A DNA stretch of 64,000 bases from Cuneatibacter caecimuris. Lineage in GTDB: Bacteria > Bacillota > Clostridia > Lachnospirales > Lachnospiraceae. Below, one piece after another: positions 29,443-37,664 of this stretch. The stretch spans positions 81,132 to 145,131 of the forward strand of contig NZ_SGXF01000003.1 in the NCBI RefSeq assembly GCF_004216775.1. Reading direction: 5' to 3'. Both the position numbers and the translations under genes were made by a program. The notes beneath the pieces were generated by a model that saw only the letters and a program-made list of their open reading frames with translations, ran no database searches and was not told the origin of the DNA. Every line of letters starts with the position of its first letter. Position 1 is the first letter of the stretch.

Positions 29443-30101
29443 AGCGAGTACCCCTTCCCCCGGGTAGTAACGAGGATATTTTTTCCGCACGCATTCTCCA
29501 GTTTTTTTCGCAGTTTGCTTAAATGAACCCGCAGAACTGTTGAGAACGGATCAAAGTCTTCATTATATACATGTTCAACGATTTCTTCGCTGGGTACGAC
29601 GGCAGGATGTTTTTCAGCGATATACTCCAAAATATCAAATTCCTTTGCGGCAAGAGCAATTTCTTTTCCATTCCAGAGCGCCTTTCTGGAAGCAGGGTGG
29701 ATTGTCAGACCTCCGATTTCTATGAAAGGGTTTGTCCTCCCATAAAATCTGCGGATAACAGCCTGTACTCGTGCTCTTAGTTCCAAAAGCTGAAACGGTT
29801 TTGTCAGATAATCGTCCGCACCTAAGTCTAAACCCAATGCACGATCTTCGATTTCATCCCTTGCGGTAATGATAATAACAGGCGTTTCGATGTGTTGTGA
29901 GCGTAGGAATTTTAAAATATCAATGCCGTCCTTGTCCGGCAGATTCAGGTCAAGAAGTATGGCGTCATAGTTATTGATAAAAGCAAGCTCCTCGCCCTCG
30001 TTTCCCATATAGGAAACATCTGCTTGAAAGCCTGCCTTTTCAAGTCCTGCTCTCATAGAATCAGCCAGCTCTTTATTATCTTCAATGATAAGCAATCGCA
30101 T
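29427..30101 (-). CDS. OmpR-family response regulator
   Basis: 224 residues. Receiver domain with the acidic pair E7-D8, phospho-acceptor Asp51 in ILLDLNLPDKDG, Thr in IITARDE, and Lys in LTKPF. The C-terminal winged-helix DNA-binding domain has LAAKEFDILEYIAEKHPAVV and VLRVHLSKLRKKL. Starts ATG 30101. The direct repeats at 28328-28349 and 30145-30166 are likely its binding sites, so it would activate both its own promoter and the transporter. First gene of the imported module. Confidence 0.94.
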   Translation of the reverse strand: MRLLIIEDNKELADSMRAGLEKAGFQADVSYMGNEGEELAFINNYDAILLDLNLPDKDGIDILKFLRSQHIETPVIIITARDEIEDRALGLDLGADDYLTKPFQLLELRARVQAVIRRFYGRTNPFIEIGGLTIHPASRKALWNGKEIALAAKEFDILEYIAEKHPAVVPSEEIVEHVYNEDFDPFSTVLRVHLSKLRKKLENACGKNILVTTRGKGYSLCTED

Positions 30102-30133
30102 ATATTTTCTCCATTCTATTGGTAATCATAAAC

Positions 30134-30166
30134 AGTATAGCAAGCGGAATGTTTACTGAATGTTAA
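30134..30166 (-). promoter_or_regulatory. Response-regulator promoter with 11-bp direct repeat
   Basis: On the minus strand TTAACATTCAG-TAAACATTCCG (30145-30166), 5 bases, -10 TATACT (30134-30139). Same motif and spacing as the permease promoter. Confidence 0.75.
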
Positions 30167-30445
30167 GTATTCCGTTTCCTGCACCGTCATGTATTCAAAC
30201 ATATTAAACTTCCCTGATTTACGGATGGATATATTATAATCGCTTAACCGAATAATAACAATAAACGAATTGTAAATAAGCAAGGGGCATATGGAAAAAC
30301 GGCGGAGAAAACTCTCTGCTGCCTGTTGCCAATTTCTAACAAAGCAGTTCCACATTCACAATATCTGCAAGATAAGGTCAGGCAAATAATAATCGCCTTG
30401 CAAAGTGTAACTGATACCTGTTTTTTCATCAATGTATTGCTGCTT
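30167..30445. other. Intergenic region, A+T-rich, no gene seen
   Basis: No convincing coding sequence: the open frames here lack ribosome binding sites and family resemblance. It marks the change from the A+T-rich imported block back to chromosomal sequence; a structured repeat copy follows it. Confidence 0.5.
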
Positions 30446-30556
30446 TTTGTTCATAGGAAACTTCGTTCCCTATGAAACAAAACCCCTGGGGGATTGCACT
30501 GTGGTATAAGGAAATATGTAGCTTGTACGAAATACCGAAGGCGAAGGGATTTATTT
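30446..30556 (+). repeat. Structured intergenic repeat, copy B (diverged)
   Basis: Hairpin 1 retained (TTCATAGG / CCTATGAA), then CCCCTGGGGG, GCACTGTGG and TAAGGAAATATG. The core stem has become GGTAT / ATACC yet still pairs. The 3' hairpin has decayed, but GGGATTTATTTT keeps part of its right arm and T-run. It lies between divergent genes. Confidence 0.7.
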
Positions 30557-30611
30557 TCATGCACGCACTAGAAAATACATAATATTTAATTAGATAATAA
30601 TAAAATAAATA

Positions 30612-30640
30612 TTGACATTTTAATGTCGTATATATATAAT
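30612..30640 (+). promoter_or_regulatory. Promoter of M29-like peptidase with palindrome
   Basis: TTGACA (30612-30617), 17 bases, TATAAT (30635-30640), a consensus sigma-A promoter. The palindrome GACATT-TT-AATGTC (30614-30627) overlaps the -35 element and could be a repressor site. Confidence 0.82.
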
Positions 30641-30661
30641 TGTTCCAGGAGGTGACTAATC

Positions 30662-31651
30662 ATGAATCAAGAAATAGTAACAAAAATTGTAAAGGCTAGT
30701 GGAGCGGCTCCTGGAGAACTCATTCTGATCCATTTCTGGGGAGAAGATTCAGACAGGTGGATCGCTGACCTCTTTATGGAAGCTGCAGCAGAGGCAGGGG
30801 CGTCGCCGGCATTTCTGCAGCAGTCCAGGACGAAGAACAGAGAGCTGTTTTTGAGAGCGCAGGATACCTGCTTTGATCAGAAGTACTTTGATATGCTGTC
30901 CCATTTTGACGCGGTTCTGGATGTATTCACATATCAGCCGGTTGTGCTGGGCAGTGAGATTAAGGCGGAAAAATTCGAGATTTACCGGAAATATATGAGC
31001 CAGCTTTTTCAAGCGCTGATGAAATGCCGGCGGTTTACACAGATCAGGGTGCCTACTGAGGCAAACGCCGGGGAGTCAGGGTTGGAAGCCCGGGATTATA
31101 TTTCCCGCATGACAAAAGCATATGATGTGGATTATCCGTCTGTTTTAGCGGAATGTAAAGCGAAATGTCAGGAGCTTAGCCAAAGTGACAGCCTGACGTT
31201 GCACACAGGTGAGAACTGCAGCCTGAATTTTGATCTAAGTGGAAGGGAATGGCATATTGACGCAGGAGACGGAGATCTTCCCTGCGGAGAGGTATATATT
31301 GCCCCGATAGAAAATCAGACGCAGGGCAGTATTTACTTTGAAAGACTGTATATTGAGGACTGCGGGGCTTTCAACAAGGTACAGCTTAGTGTGGAGAACG
31401 GACAGATTATCAGCAGCAATCATGAGCAGGTCAACTGTTTCCTGAATGAATTATCTCCTCAAAGCAAAGTGATTTGCGAGTTCGGTGTGGGAATGAATCC
31501 AAATGTTACGGATTTATGCGGATACACAGTGCTGGATGAGAAGATGGCAGGCACATTTCACATTGCCATAGGAAATAACACTATGTTTGGCGGAACCAAT
31601 GAAGCTCCGGTCCATCTGGATTTTGTGGGAACAGGGCAGATTTTGCAATAG
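30662..31651 (+). CDS. M29-like aminopeptidase family protein
   Basis: 329 residues. The C-terminal half resembles the aminopeptidase T/M29 family: GDLPCGEVYIAPIEN, ICEFGVGMNPNV, VLDEKMAGTFHIAIGNN and GGTNEAPVHLDF carry the acidic/His pattern used for the two catalytic metals. The N-terminal half (EELILIHFWGED-like) is more variable and the protein is shorter than classic M29 enzymes (about 410 residues), so peptidase activity is probable but not certain. AGGAGGTGA precedes ATG 30662. No signal peptide. Downstream lies a holin-like gene in the same direction. Confidence 0.75.
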   Translation: MNQEIVTKIVKASGAAPGELILIHFWGEDSDRWIADLFMEAAAEAGASPAFLQQSRTKNRELFLRAQDTCFDQKYFDMLSHFDAVLDVFTYQPVVLGSEIKAEKFEIYRKYMSQLFQALMKCRRFTQIRVPTEANAGESGLEARDYISRMTKAYDVDYPSVLAECKAKCQELSQSDSLTLHTGENCSLNFDLSGREWHIDAGDGDLPCGEVYIAPIENQTQGSIYFERLYIEDCGAFNKVQLSVENGQIISSNHEQVNCFLNELSPQSKVICEFGVGMNPNVTDLCGYTVLDEKMAGTFHIAIGNNTMFGGTNEAPVHLDFVGTGQILQ

Positions 31652-31743
31652 ATACATAAACTTTGCTTCTCCGGCCCCTTTCTGTCACAGTGCTCTGAAA
31701 TGGGACATACACTGATAGAAAGAGGATTGAAGGGAGGAGACAA

Positions 31744-32019
31744 ATGGAGTTTGGGATAACTGGCGTGGCAGGAGTGACTGTAATTTGTTACCTGGCGGCC
31801 CAGCTGGTCAAAGCAACGCCGCTGGATAAAAAATGGCTGCCCGGAATCTGCGGGCTGCTGGGCGCTATCCTGGGGGCTATAGGGCTGTACACAATGCCTG
31901 GATGGCCTTCCAGCGATATCTTGGACAGCATTGCAATTGGAATTGTATCTGGGTTCGCGGCTACAGGCGTACATCAGATGTACAAACAGATGAAAACCAA
32001 ACAGGAAGAACAGAAATGA
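31744..32019 (+). CDS. Phage holin-like small membrane protein
   Basis: 91 residues. Two to three membrane segments: GVAGVTVICYLAAQLVKATP, LPGICGLLGAILGAIGLYT and ILDSIAIGIVSGFAATGVHQ, with a short charged tail (MKTKQEEQK). The W/L-P-x-I-C-G-x-L-G and DxxxxIAIGIVSGxAATG patterns match the Hol44-type phage holin family (Phage_holin_5_2). No lysin or phage structural gene is near, so it is either a prophage relic or a domesticated membrane protein. GGGAGG precedes ATG 31744. Confidence 0.72.
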   Translation: MEFGITGVAGVTVICYLAAQLVKATPLDKKWLPGICGLLGAILGAIGLYTMPGWPSSDILDSIAIGIVSGFAATGVHQMYKQMKTKQEEQK

Positions 32020-32039
32020 TATAAGCGAAATGAGAGGGA

Positions 32040-32077
32040 TGTTCCCCAGGCCGTTCTGACCCGGGGAACATTTTTTA
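32040..32077 (+). terminator. Terminator after holin-like gene
   Basis: TGTTCCCC (32040-32047) pairs with GGGGAACA (32063-32070), then TTTTTT. Confidence 0.88.
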
Positions 32078-32130
32078 CAATATAAGATTTATTTGTCAAA
32101 ATGTTAAAATACTAAAATATTATCTCTTTT

Positions 32131-32404
32131 TTAATATTCATCACTCAGCAGGAAATCTGCAATGTGCATGGTCTTGATTCCTTCATAATTACCGCCCGCA
32201 AATGCGTCTGCTCGTAATATATATTTGGGATAGTTATCTCGAATATCAAGAAGTCTGCCGTATTTGCATTTCTCCGTTTCAGGAGCGCCAATCTCCTGAG
32301 CAGCCTGAATATATAGCTTATTTTCCTGCTTGGTGGCAATAAAATCTATTTCTGTATTATCCAGTTTTCCAACGTATATCTCATATCCGCGGCGTCGCCG
32401 TATA
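32131..32404 (-). pseudogene. C-terminal remnant of AAA/DUF4143 ATPase
   Basis: About 90 codons. RRRRGYEIYVGKLDNTEIDF, YIQAAQEIG, LLDIRDNYPKYILR and GIKTMHIADFLL match the end of the widespread AAA-ATPase/DUF4143 proteins (ELRRRGYEVYVGK... pattern, PD-(D/E)XK-like C-terminal region). The ATPase domain and start are gone and upstream residues in frame are unrelated. The 5' break lies about 90 bases from the PadR promoter on the opposite strand, suggesting a deletion or insertion removed the rest. Confidence 0.78.
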
Positions 32405-32489
32405 GCCCGCCCACATAGGCCCCAACTGTGGAACGTCGCTTCTGCTTGCGGGATTTTTTTCAAGATTTAAAATATAAAATATTTTATTA

Positions 32490-32519
32490 TTGACAATAGT
32501 GTATGATGCACAGTATAAT
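32490..32519 (+). promoter_or_regulatory. PadR operon promoter
   Basis: TTGACA (32490-32495), 18 bases, TATAAT (32514-32519). Confidence 0.78.
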
Positions 32520-32538
32520 AAACACAGGAGGTGGTATT

Positions 32539-32877
32539 TTGGGTGAAGAAAAAGATTTATTAACCGGGCTGATCCAGGAACTGCGCCGCGGCACATTGAT
32601 TCTCAGCGTGCTCAGTCAGATGGGACAACCGAAATATGGATACGCTCTGGTGCAGAGCCTGGAGAAGCAGGGGATAGCGATTGATCCTAATACCCTTTAT
32701 CCGCTTTTACGCCGTCTGGAGAAGCAGGGGCTGCTGCGGAGCGAATGGGAGATGGGGGAATCCAAACCCAGGAAATACTACCAGAGGACGCCTCATGGGG
32801 ACAGAATCTATGGAGAATTAAAAAAGCAGTGGCGGGAAATGGCTTCTGGCATGGAAAGATTATTGGAGGAGGGATGA
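32539..32877 (+). CDS. PadR-family regulator
   Basis: 112 residues, winged-helix repressor. LRRGTLILSVLSQMGQPKYGYALVQSLEKQG and the wing/recognition NTLYPLLRRLEKQGLLRSEW are classic PadR, with YYQRTPHGDRIYGEL after the wing. I chose TTG 32539 because AGGAGGTGG lies 4 bases upstream; the ATG at 32503 is inside the promoter region. The next gene starts 4 bases after its stop, forming a PadR/HAAS-membrane-protein pair common in Firmicutes, where the regulator responds to envelope or drug stress. Confidence 0.9.
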   Translation: MGEEKDLLTGLIQELRRGTLILSVLSQMGQPKYGYALVQSLEKQGIAIDPNTLYPLLRRLEKQGLLRSEWEMGESKPRKYYQRTPHGDRIYGELKKQWREMASGMERLLEEG

Positions 32878-32881
32878 ACGG

Positions 32882-33922
32882 ATGGATGATAAAGACAGAG
32901 AGCTGATGAGGAGATACATCTATGAGGTGGTGCGCAGACTTCCCAGGGACCAGAGAGGGGACGTGGGCCTGGAATTGGAAGAGCTGATTGGAGATATGGC
33001 GGATACAGAAACAATGGAACAGGTTCTCACGAAGCTTGGGGACCCCGCAGAATTTGCCCAAAAATACAGAGATGATTCCAGACATCTGATCGGCTCGGAA
33101 TACTATGATAATTATCTGTGGGTGCTGAAGATCGTGCTGGCCTGTGCGGCAGCTTCTATCCTGCTCACATCTGTTGTAAAAGGATTTTTAGAAGGGAATC
33201 ATATATTCGGTATTTTTGCGGATACCCTTGCAAATCTGCTCATTTCCGGGACCGGGGCTTTTGGGTGCGTAACACTGGTTTTTGCAGTGATGGAACGAAA
33301 GAAAATAATCTTGGATTTTAAAAATGAAAAAGAATGGAAAGTAGATCATCTGAGACAGACGGAAGCACCGGAAAAAACCTGGACTCCTAAAGTCCTTCCC
33401 CCAGTGCCTGATAAAAAGGCGGTGATCAGCCGGGGAGAAAGCCTGGTGAGCGTTATCTTCATTGTGCTGTTTGCATCTCTGCTGATTTTTGCCCCTCAGT
33501 ATTTTGGAGCGGTTTTTAAAGAAGGAGACGGGATCAAGACGATTCCGCTGCTGAATCTGTCTTCCTGGAATGTGATTCTTCCCCTGTTGCTTCTGGGGCT
33601 GTTTGCAGGATTTGCAGATGAGATGCTTCGGCTGGTGACAGGCTGCTACTGCAGGACAGTGATGGTCAGCAATATTATTACCAATGCCCTGCAGATTTTC
33701 CTGGCGGCCATTGCTTTGAAAGTATTTCCCTTCTGGAATCCAAATTTCATTTCGGACCTGACGGAGCACTTAGAGAAAGCACCGGCTTCCAAAGGAGATA
33801 TTCTGCTGTATTGGAATACTGATATCATGACTAATATATTATTGGCAGTTATCTGCGGAATTGCCCTGCTGGAAACTGGCGTCACCATATATAAAACACT
33901 GCGATACGGAATAAAAAGGTAA
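32882..33922 (+). CDS. HAAS-domain multi-pass membrane protein
   Basis: 346 residues. Residues 1-~70 form a small helical HAAS/DUF1700-like signalling domain (MRRYIYEVVRRLPRDQRGDV, LELEELIGDM, VLTKLGDPAEFAQKYRDD), which typically pairs with PadR regulators. The rest has about six membrane helices (VLKIVLACAAASILLTSV; LISGTGAFGCVTLVFAVM; VSVIFIVLFASLLIF; VILPLLLLGLFAGFAD and others). The HAAS domain probably couples the membrane part to the PadR protein encoded immediately upstream. What is sensed is unknown. Its end overlaps a bidirectional terminator. Confidence 0.82.
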   Translation: MDDKDRELMRRYIYEVVRRLPRDQRGDVGLELEELIGDMADTETMEQVLTKLGDPAEFAQKYRDDSRHLIGSEYYDNYLWVLKIVLACAAASILLTSVVKGFLEGNHIFGIFADTLANLLISGTGAFGCVTLVFAVMERKKIILDFKNEKEWKVDHLRQTEAPEKTWTPKVLPPVPDKKAVISRGESLVSVIFIVLFASLLIFAPQYFGAVFKEGDGIKTIPLLNLSSWNVILPLLLLGLFAGFADEMLRLVTGCYCRTVMVSNIITNALQIFLAAIALKVFPFWNPNFISDLTEHLEKAPASKGDILLYWNTDIMTNILLAVICGIALLETGVTIYKTLRYGIKR

Positions 33923-33991
33923 AAACCCCGCGGAATGGAGCTCGGAAAACGCCTGTACGGCGCAGGCAGCAGTCCATTCTGCGGGGTTTTT
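33922..33991. terminator. Bidirectional terminator between convergent genes
   Basis: AAAAACCCCGCGGAATGGA pairs with TCCATTCTGCGGGGTTTTT across a ~35-base loop. T-runs on both strands fit termination of the HAAS gene (+) and the dismutase gene (-). Confidence 0.85.
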
Positions 33992-34009
33992 ATGAACAGG
34001 GGAGGACGG

Positions 34010-34633
34010 TTATTCCAGCCCCAGCTCATAATTTTTAGCAGCCTGATCCCAGTTGAGCACCTGAAACCAGTTTCTGATATAATCAGCTCTGCGGTTCTGG
34101 TTTTTTAAATAATAGGCATGTTCCCAGACGTCGATCAGCAGCACAGGCTTCAAGCCGTGAGGCAGAGGCGTATCCTGGTTGGGATAGGAGACGATTGCCA
34201 GCCGGTCACGCTCGTCTTTGACCAGCCAGGTATAGCCGGAGCCGAAGACTTTCATTGCCATTTCGGAAAATTGCTGCTGGAACTCCTCGAATCCGCCAAA
34301 AGTACGGTCCAGCTCTTCTGCCAGACGTCCGGAGGGTTCGGTCTTTTCGGGCGTCAGAAGGCTGAAATACAGCTGGTGGTTATATACGCCGCCGCCGTTG
34401 TTCTTTACTGCGGGCTGCAGTTCATCCGGCAGGTCCTTATAATGTGTGAGCAGTTCTTCCAGGCTGCGGCTGTGGTATTCTCCATAGGGCTCCAGGGCTT
34501 TGTTCAGATTGTCTACATAAGTTTTCAGATGTTTGTCATGATGAAAATGCAGGGTTTCCATATCAATATGAGGTTCCAGGGCGTCATAGGGATAGGGAAG
34601 GGGCTGCAGTTCAAATGGGTAATGATGGCTCAT
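34010..34633 (-). CDS. Superoxide dismutase (Fe/Mn)
   Basis: 207 residues, converts superoxide to peroxide and oxygen. Metal ligands: His31 in LHFHHDKHLKTYV, His in VYNHQLYF, Asp and His in LIDVWEHAYYLK. Fe versus Mn cannot be decided by eye. I chose ATG 34633 (MSHHYPFELQPL), preceded by AAAGGAAG; the longer frame adds unrelated residues from the promoter region. Notable in an organism relying on anaerobic NrdD: it protects against transient oxygen. Single gene. Confidence 0.95.
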   Translation of the reverse strand: MSHHYPFELQPLPYPYDALEPHIDMETLHFHHDKHLKTYVDNLNKALEPYGEYHSRSLEELLTHYKDLPDELQPAVKNNGGGVYNHQLYFSLLTPEKTEPSGRLAEELDRTFGGFEEFQQQFSEMAMKVFGSGYTWLVKDERDRLAIVSYPNQDTPLPHGLKPVLLIDVWEHAYYLKNQNRRADYIRNWFQVLNWDQAAKNYELGLE

Positions 34634-34715
34634 GTGTGCTTCCTTTCTGTGAATAAAATTGTTGACCTTTATAGTATATGGAAAAAAATAAGTAATAAAC
34701 ATTTCCCATATGAAA

Positions 34716-36239
34716 TTACTTGCTCTCCCGGCGTAGGGGCAAAAACAAACAGGCCAGATAGAAGAGGCAGGCGAAACCGCAGCCGGCGATGAGCCACAGA
34801 ATTTTCGGAAGGTTTGTATAGTGGAGGCCTATGTATTCTAAGGCTTTTCCGCCTCCGCCGCCTATGGCGATGACAGCGGCAGGAATGAGGATGCTCTTCG
34901 CCGGTGAAAATACAAAAGGATAGGGTTTGCGCAGGGCCTTCAGATGCAGCCCGGCCAGCACCAGTTCACCAGCCAGCATCCCCCACAGACAGGCCAGGAT
35001 GCCGAATCTGGGAACCAGGAATACCACAAAAGCCAGCTGGATCAGCAGGCAGACCAGATTGTTGGTAAAAGTAATCCCCGTCATGCCAAGGCCGTTGAGG
35101 ATGCTGCCTAAGGTGGTGCCCAGGTACAGAAAAGGGCAGAGCCAGGCCAGGATTGTAATAAAATTTCCGGCAGTGGCGCTCTGAAATACTATCTGCCCCA
35201 TTTCATCCCCGAAAAGCAGGAAAATCCCGGTGCATAGGATGCCCAGAAGAAGGCACAGGTGGACGCTTTTCCGGATGGAATTCGTGATTCGCCCTTCAGA
35301 ACCATCTGCCTGTGCCTGTGCGACAGCGGGCAGCAGCATGACCGCGGCAGAATTCGTGAGCGTGGACGGGAACAGGATAAATGGCATGCTCATGCCTGTA
35401 AGAACTCCGTAAAGGGACAGAGCGGCCTGTGAATCCAGGCCGTAGAGCCGAAGCCGGCTGGGGATCATGATCGCTTCCGCACTTTGAAGCAGGCTGATGC
35501 AAAGACGGTTCGCCATCAGGGGAAGCGCCATGGCCATAATGAGCCCGCAGGACCGGCGGAAAGTATCAGAGCCGTCAGCGGCGGCGCCGGACAGGCTGCC
35601 GCCGGTCCGATGAAAACAGAGGGAACCGGCCAGAAAAAGGACTGAGGCCACTTCGCCCAGCAGAGTTCCTGTAATCGCCCCGGAAGGAGTGAGGGTTCCG
35701 CCCCGGGAGACGGATACCTGCCAGATCAGAAACACAGAGGCGACCCGCACTGCTTGTTCCAAAAATTGGGACAAAGCGGGCTGGGTGGCCTTCTTCAGCC
35801 CATAATAATATCCGTTGATGCAGGCGTGCAGGCCTGAAAATGGCAGGGCCAGAGCAATCAGCTGCAATAGGGGCGTACAGCGTTCTTCCAGCAATATGTA
35901 TACGGCGATCGGCTTTGCCAATAGCCAGACCAGCAGCGCGGCGCAGGAAGAAAAGACCAGGGAAAGGAAGAGCCCTGCCCCGAAAAAACGGGATTGCCGC
36001 CTGGCAGAGGTCTGGGCGGCTACGAAACGGGAAATGGCAGTTTCAAAGCAGCCGCAGCAAAGCGCGCAGAACAGTCCGAAAACAGGGAAGATCAGCTGGT
36101 AAATGCCCATCCCTTCTTCACCGATCGTGCGGGACAGAAATATCCTGTAGAAAAAGCCCACCAGGCGGCCTGCCAGCCCGGTGACAGTCAAAATCAAGGT
36201 GCCTGAAATAAACGGATTGCGTAAGAGTTTGGATTTCAT
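34716..36239 (-). CDS. SpoVB-like oligosaccharide/lipid flippase (MVF family)
   Basis: 507 residues with about 14 membrane helices. The N-terminus SGTLILTVTGLAGRLVGFFY, then RIFLSRTIGEEGMGIYQLIF, is highly characteristic of SpoVB/MurJ-type exporters, which flip lipid-linked precursors across the membrane; SpoVB acts in spore cortex peptidoglycan synthesis. An LPFSGLHACINGYYYGLKKA segment and polar residues in helices fit the fold. AAAGGAG lies 5 bases before ATG 36239. Divergent from the AI-2E-family gene. The spore role is inferred from similarity; a polysaccharide role is possible. Confidence 0.88.
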   Translation of the reverse strand: MKSKLLRNPFISGTLILTVTGLAGRLVGFFYRIFLSRTIGEEGMGIYQLIFPVFGLFCALCCGCFETAISRFVAAQTSARRQSRFFGAGLFLSLVFSSCAALLVWLLAKPIAVYILLEERCTPLLQLIALALPFSGLHACINGYYYGLKKATQPALSQFLEQAVRVASVFLIWQVSVSRGGTLTPSGAITGTLLGEVASVLFLAGSLCFHRTGGSLSGAAADGSDTFRRSCGLIMAMALPLMANRLCISLLQSAEAIMIPSRLRLYGLDSQAALSLYGVLTGMSMPFILFPSTLTNSAAVMLLPAVAQAQADGSEGRITNSIRKSVHLCLLLGILCTGIFLLFGDEMGQIVFQSATAGNFITILAWLCPFLYLGTTLGSILNGLGMTGITFTNNLVCLLIQLAFVVFLVPRFGILACLWGMLAGELVLAGLHLKALRKPYPFVFSPAKSILIPAAVIAIGGGGGKALEYIGLHYTNLPKILWLIAGCGFACLFYLACLFLPLRRESK

Positions 36240-36389
36240 AAAAACTCCTTTGTCTGATTTCTACAATCTATTCCGTGTCCTGAGAAATAATCCATAAAAC
36301 TGCGATCTAAGGGGTGCGGGAAAACGGGAAATATGGTATACTGATACTGCTGTCAGAGATTATACGAGCCGGATCAGAGGAGGTTATGG

Positions 36390-37664
36390 ATGAACCAGGA
36401 AACTTATAAAAAAATACGCAAATTGATTATACTGGCTATTCTGCTCTATTTGGGAGTAAATCATATCGATGTGGTGATGAATGCAGTGGTTTGGGGGCTG
36501 GAGCTGATCATTCCATTTATTATCGGAGTGGGGGTGGCTTATGTGCTTAACGTGCCCATGCGGTTTGTGGAAAAACTGCTTTTTGGCAGGGTGCTGAGAC
36601 AAGCCGGACGGCAGCCTTATATTGTTGTAAAACCGGATGAGCAGGAGAGTGTGAAAAGCGGCAGAGGCGTGCGGCTGGCATGCCGTCTGGCCAGGCCTGT
36701 GAGCCTGGTGGTGACCATTCTGCTGGTGCTGGGAGCGGTGCTTTTGATTTCTCTGATCGTAATACCGGAACTGACGAGTACAATTGTATCTTTAACGGAT
36801 AAAATCCCGGCCTTTCTGGAAAATGTGCAGGAATGGGCGGAAGAAATGTTCCGCAAATATCCTGAAGTCGTAGAGAAAATTTCTGCGATTGAGGTAAACT
36901 GGACGCAGATGTTCAATACAGTCTGGGATTTCCTGAAAAACGGCGCAGGCGGAGTGCTGGATTCCACCGTGGGAATGGCTGTGTCAATTTTCAGCGGAGC
37001 GGTGAATTTCATGATCGGGGTGACGTTTGCCTGCTATATTTTGCTGCAGAAGGAAAAGCTGGGCCGCCAGGCAACGAAAGTGCTGAGAGCCTTCCTGCCT
37101 GATCGGGCAGTGGAAAAAACCCTGGAAGTGGGCAGGATGTCCCACAAGATTTTTGCCAGTTTTCTGACCGGGCAGTGTCTGGAAGCATTTATCCTGGGAA
37201 TGATGTTCTTTGTGACCATGACAATATTCCGGATGCCTTATGCCATGCTGATCAGCGTATTGATTGGATTCACCGCGCTGATTCCTATATTGGGCGCTTT
37301 TATCGGATGTGTGGTGGCGTGTTTCCTGATTTTGATGGTGAGCCCAATTCAGATGCTGGCATTTTTGATCATGTTTTTTGTGCTGCAGCAGCTGGAAGAA
37401 AATCTGGTTTATCCCCATGTGGTCGGAAATTCTGTAGGGCTGCCTTCCATATGGGTGCTGGTGGCGGTAACCCTGGGCGGGAATCTGATGGGAATTTCAG
37501 GAATGCTGCTGTTTATTCCGCTGAGCTCTGTGCTGTATACACTGTTCAGAGGCTGGGTGAATCAGAAAGTGACGGATAAGAATGGCTTGCAATTTGCAGT
37601 GGATTCTGTTATGGTAGAAACAGAACAGGAGAAGGAGGAGACAGCTGATGAGCGGACAGAATAA
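36390..37664 (+). CDS. AI-2E family membrane transporter
   Basis: 424 residues, about eight membrane helices. N-terminal LIILAILLYLGVNHIDVV and VWGLELIIPFIIGVGVAYVLNVPM, a soluble/amphipathic middle (about 145-215), then the conserved C-terminal block LIGFTALIPILGAFIGCVVA and QQLEENLVYPHVVGNSVGLP typical of PF01594. Family members export autoinducer-2 (TqsA) or act as Na+/H+ antiporters; the substrate here is unknown. ATG 36390 is 6 bases after GAGGAGG; another ATG at 36386 is out of frame. The C-terminal Glu-rich tail overlaps the DUF1292 gene by 17 bases. Confidence 0.9.
   Translation: MNQETYKKIRKLIILAILLYLGVNHIDVVMNAVVWGLELIIPFIIGVGVAYVLNVPMRFVEKLLFGRVLRQAGRQPYIVVKPDEQESVKSGRGVRLACRLARPVSLVVTILLVLGAVLLISLIVIPELTSTIVSLTDKIPAFLENVQEWAEEMFRKYPEVVEKISAIEVNWTQMFNTVWDFLKNGAGGVLDSTVGMAVSIFSGAVNFMIGVTFACYILLQKEKLGRQATKVLRAFLPDRAVEKTLEVGRMSHKIFASFLTGQCLEAFILGMMFFVTMTIFRMPYAMLISVLIGFTALIPILGAFIGCVVACFLILMVSPIQMLAFLIMFFVLQQLEENLVYPHVVGNSVGLPSIWVLVAVTLGGNLMGISGMLLFIPLSSVLYTLFRGWVNQKVTDKNGLQFAVDSVMVETEQEKEETADERTE

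Noticed and set aside
30116..30355. 79-codon minus-strand gene in the 30.2-kb gap
   Set aside because: It contains the response-regulator promoter and direct repeats, lacks a ribosome binding site and resembles nothing.
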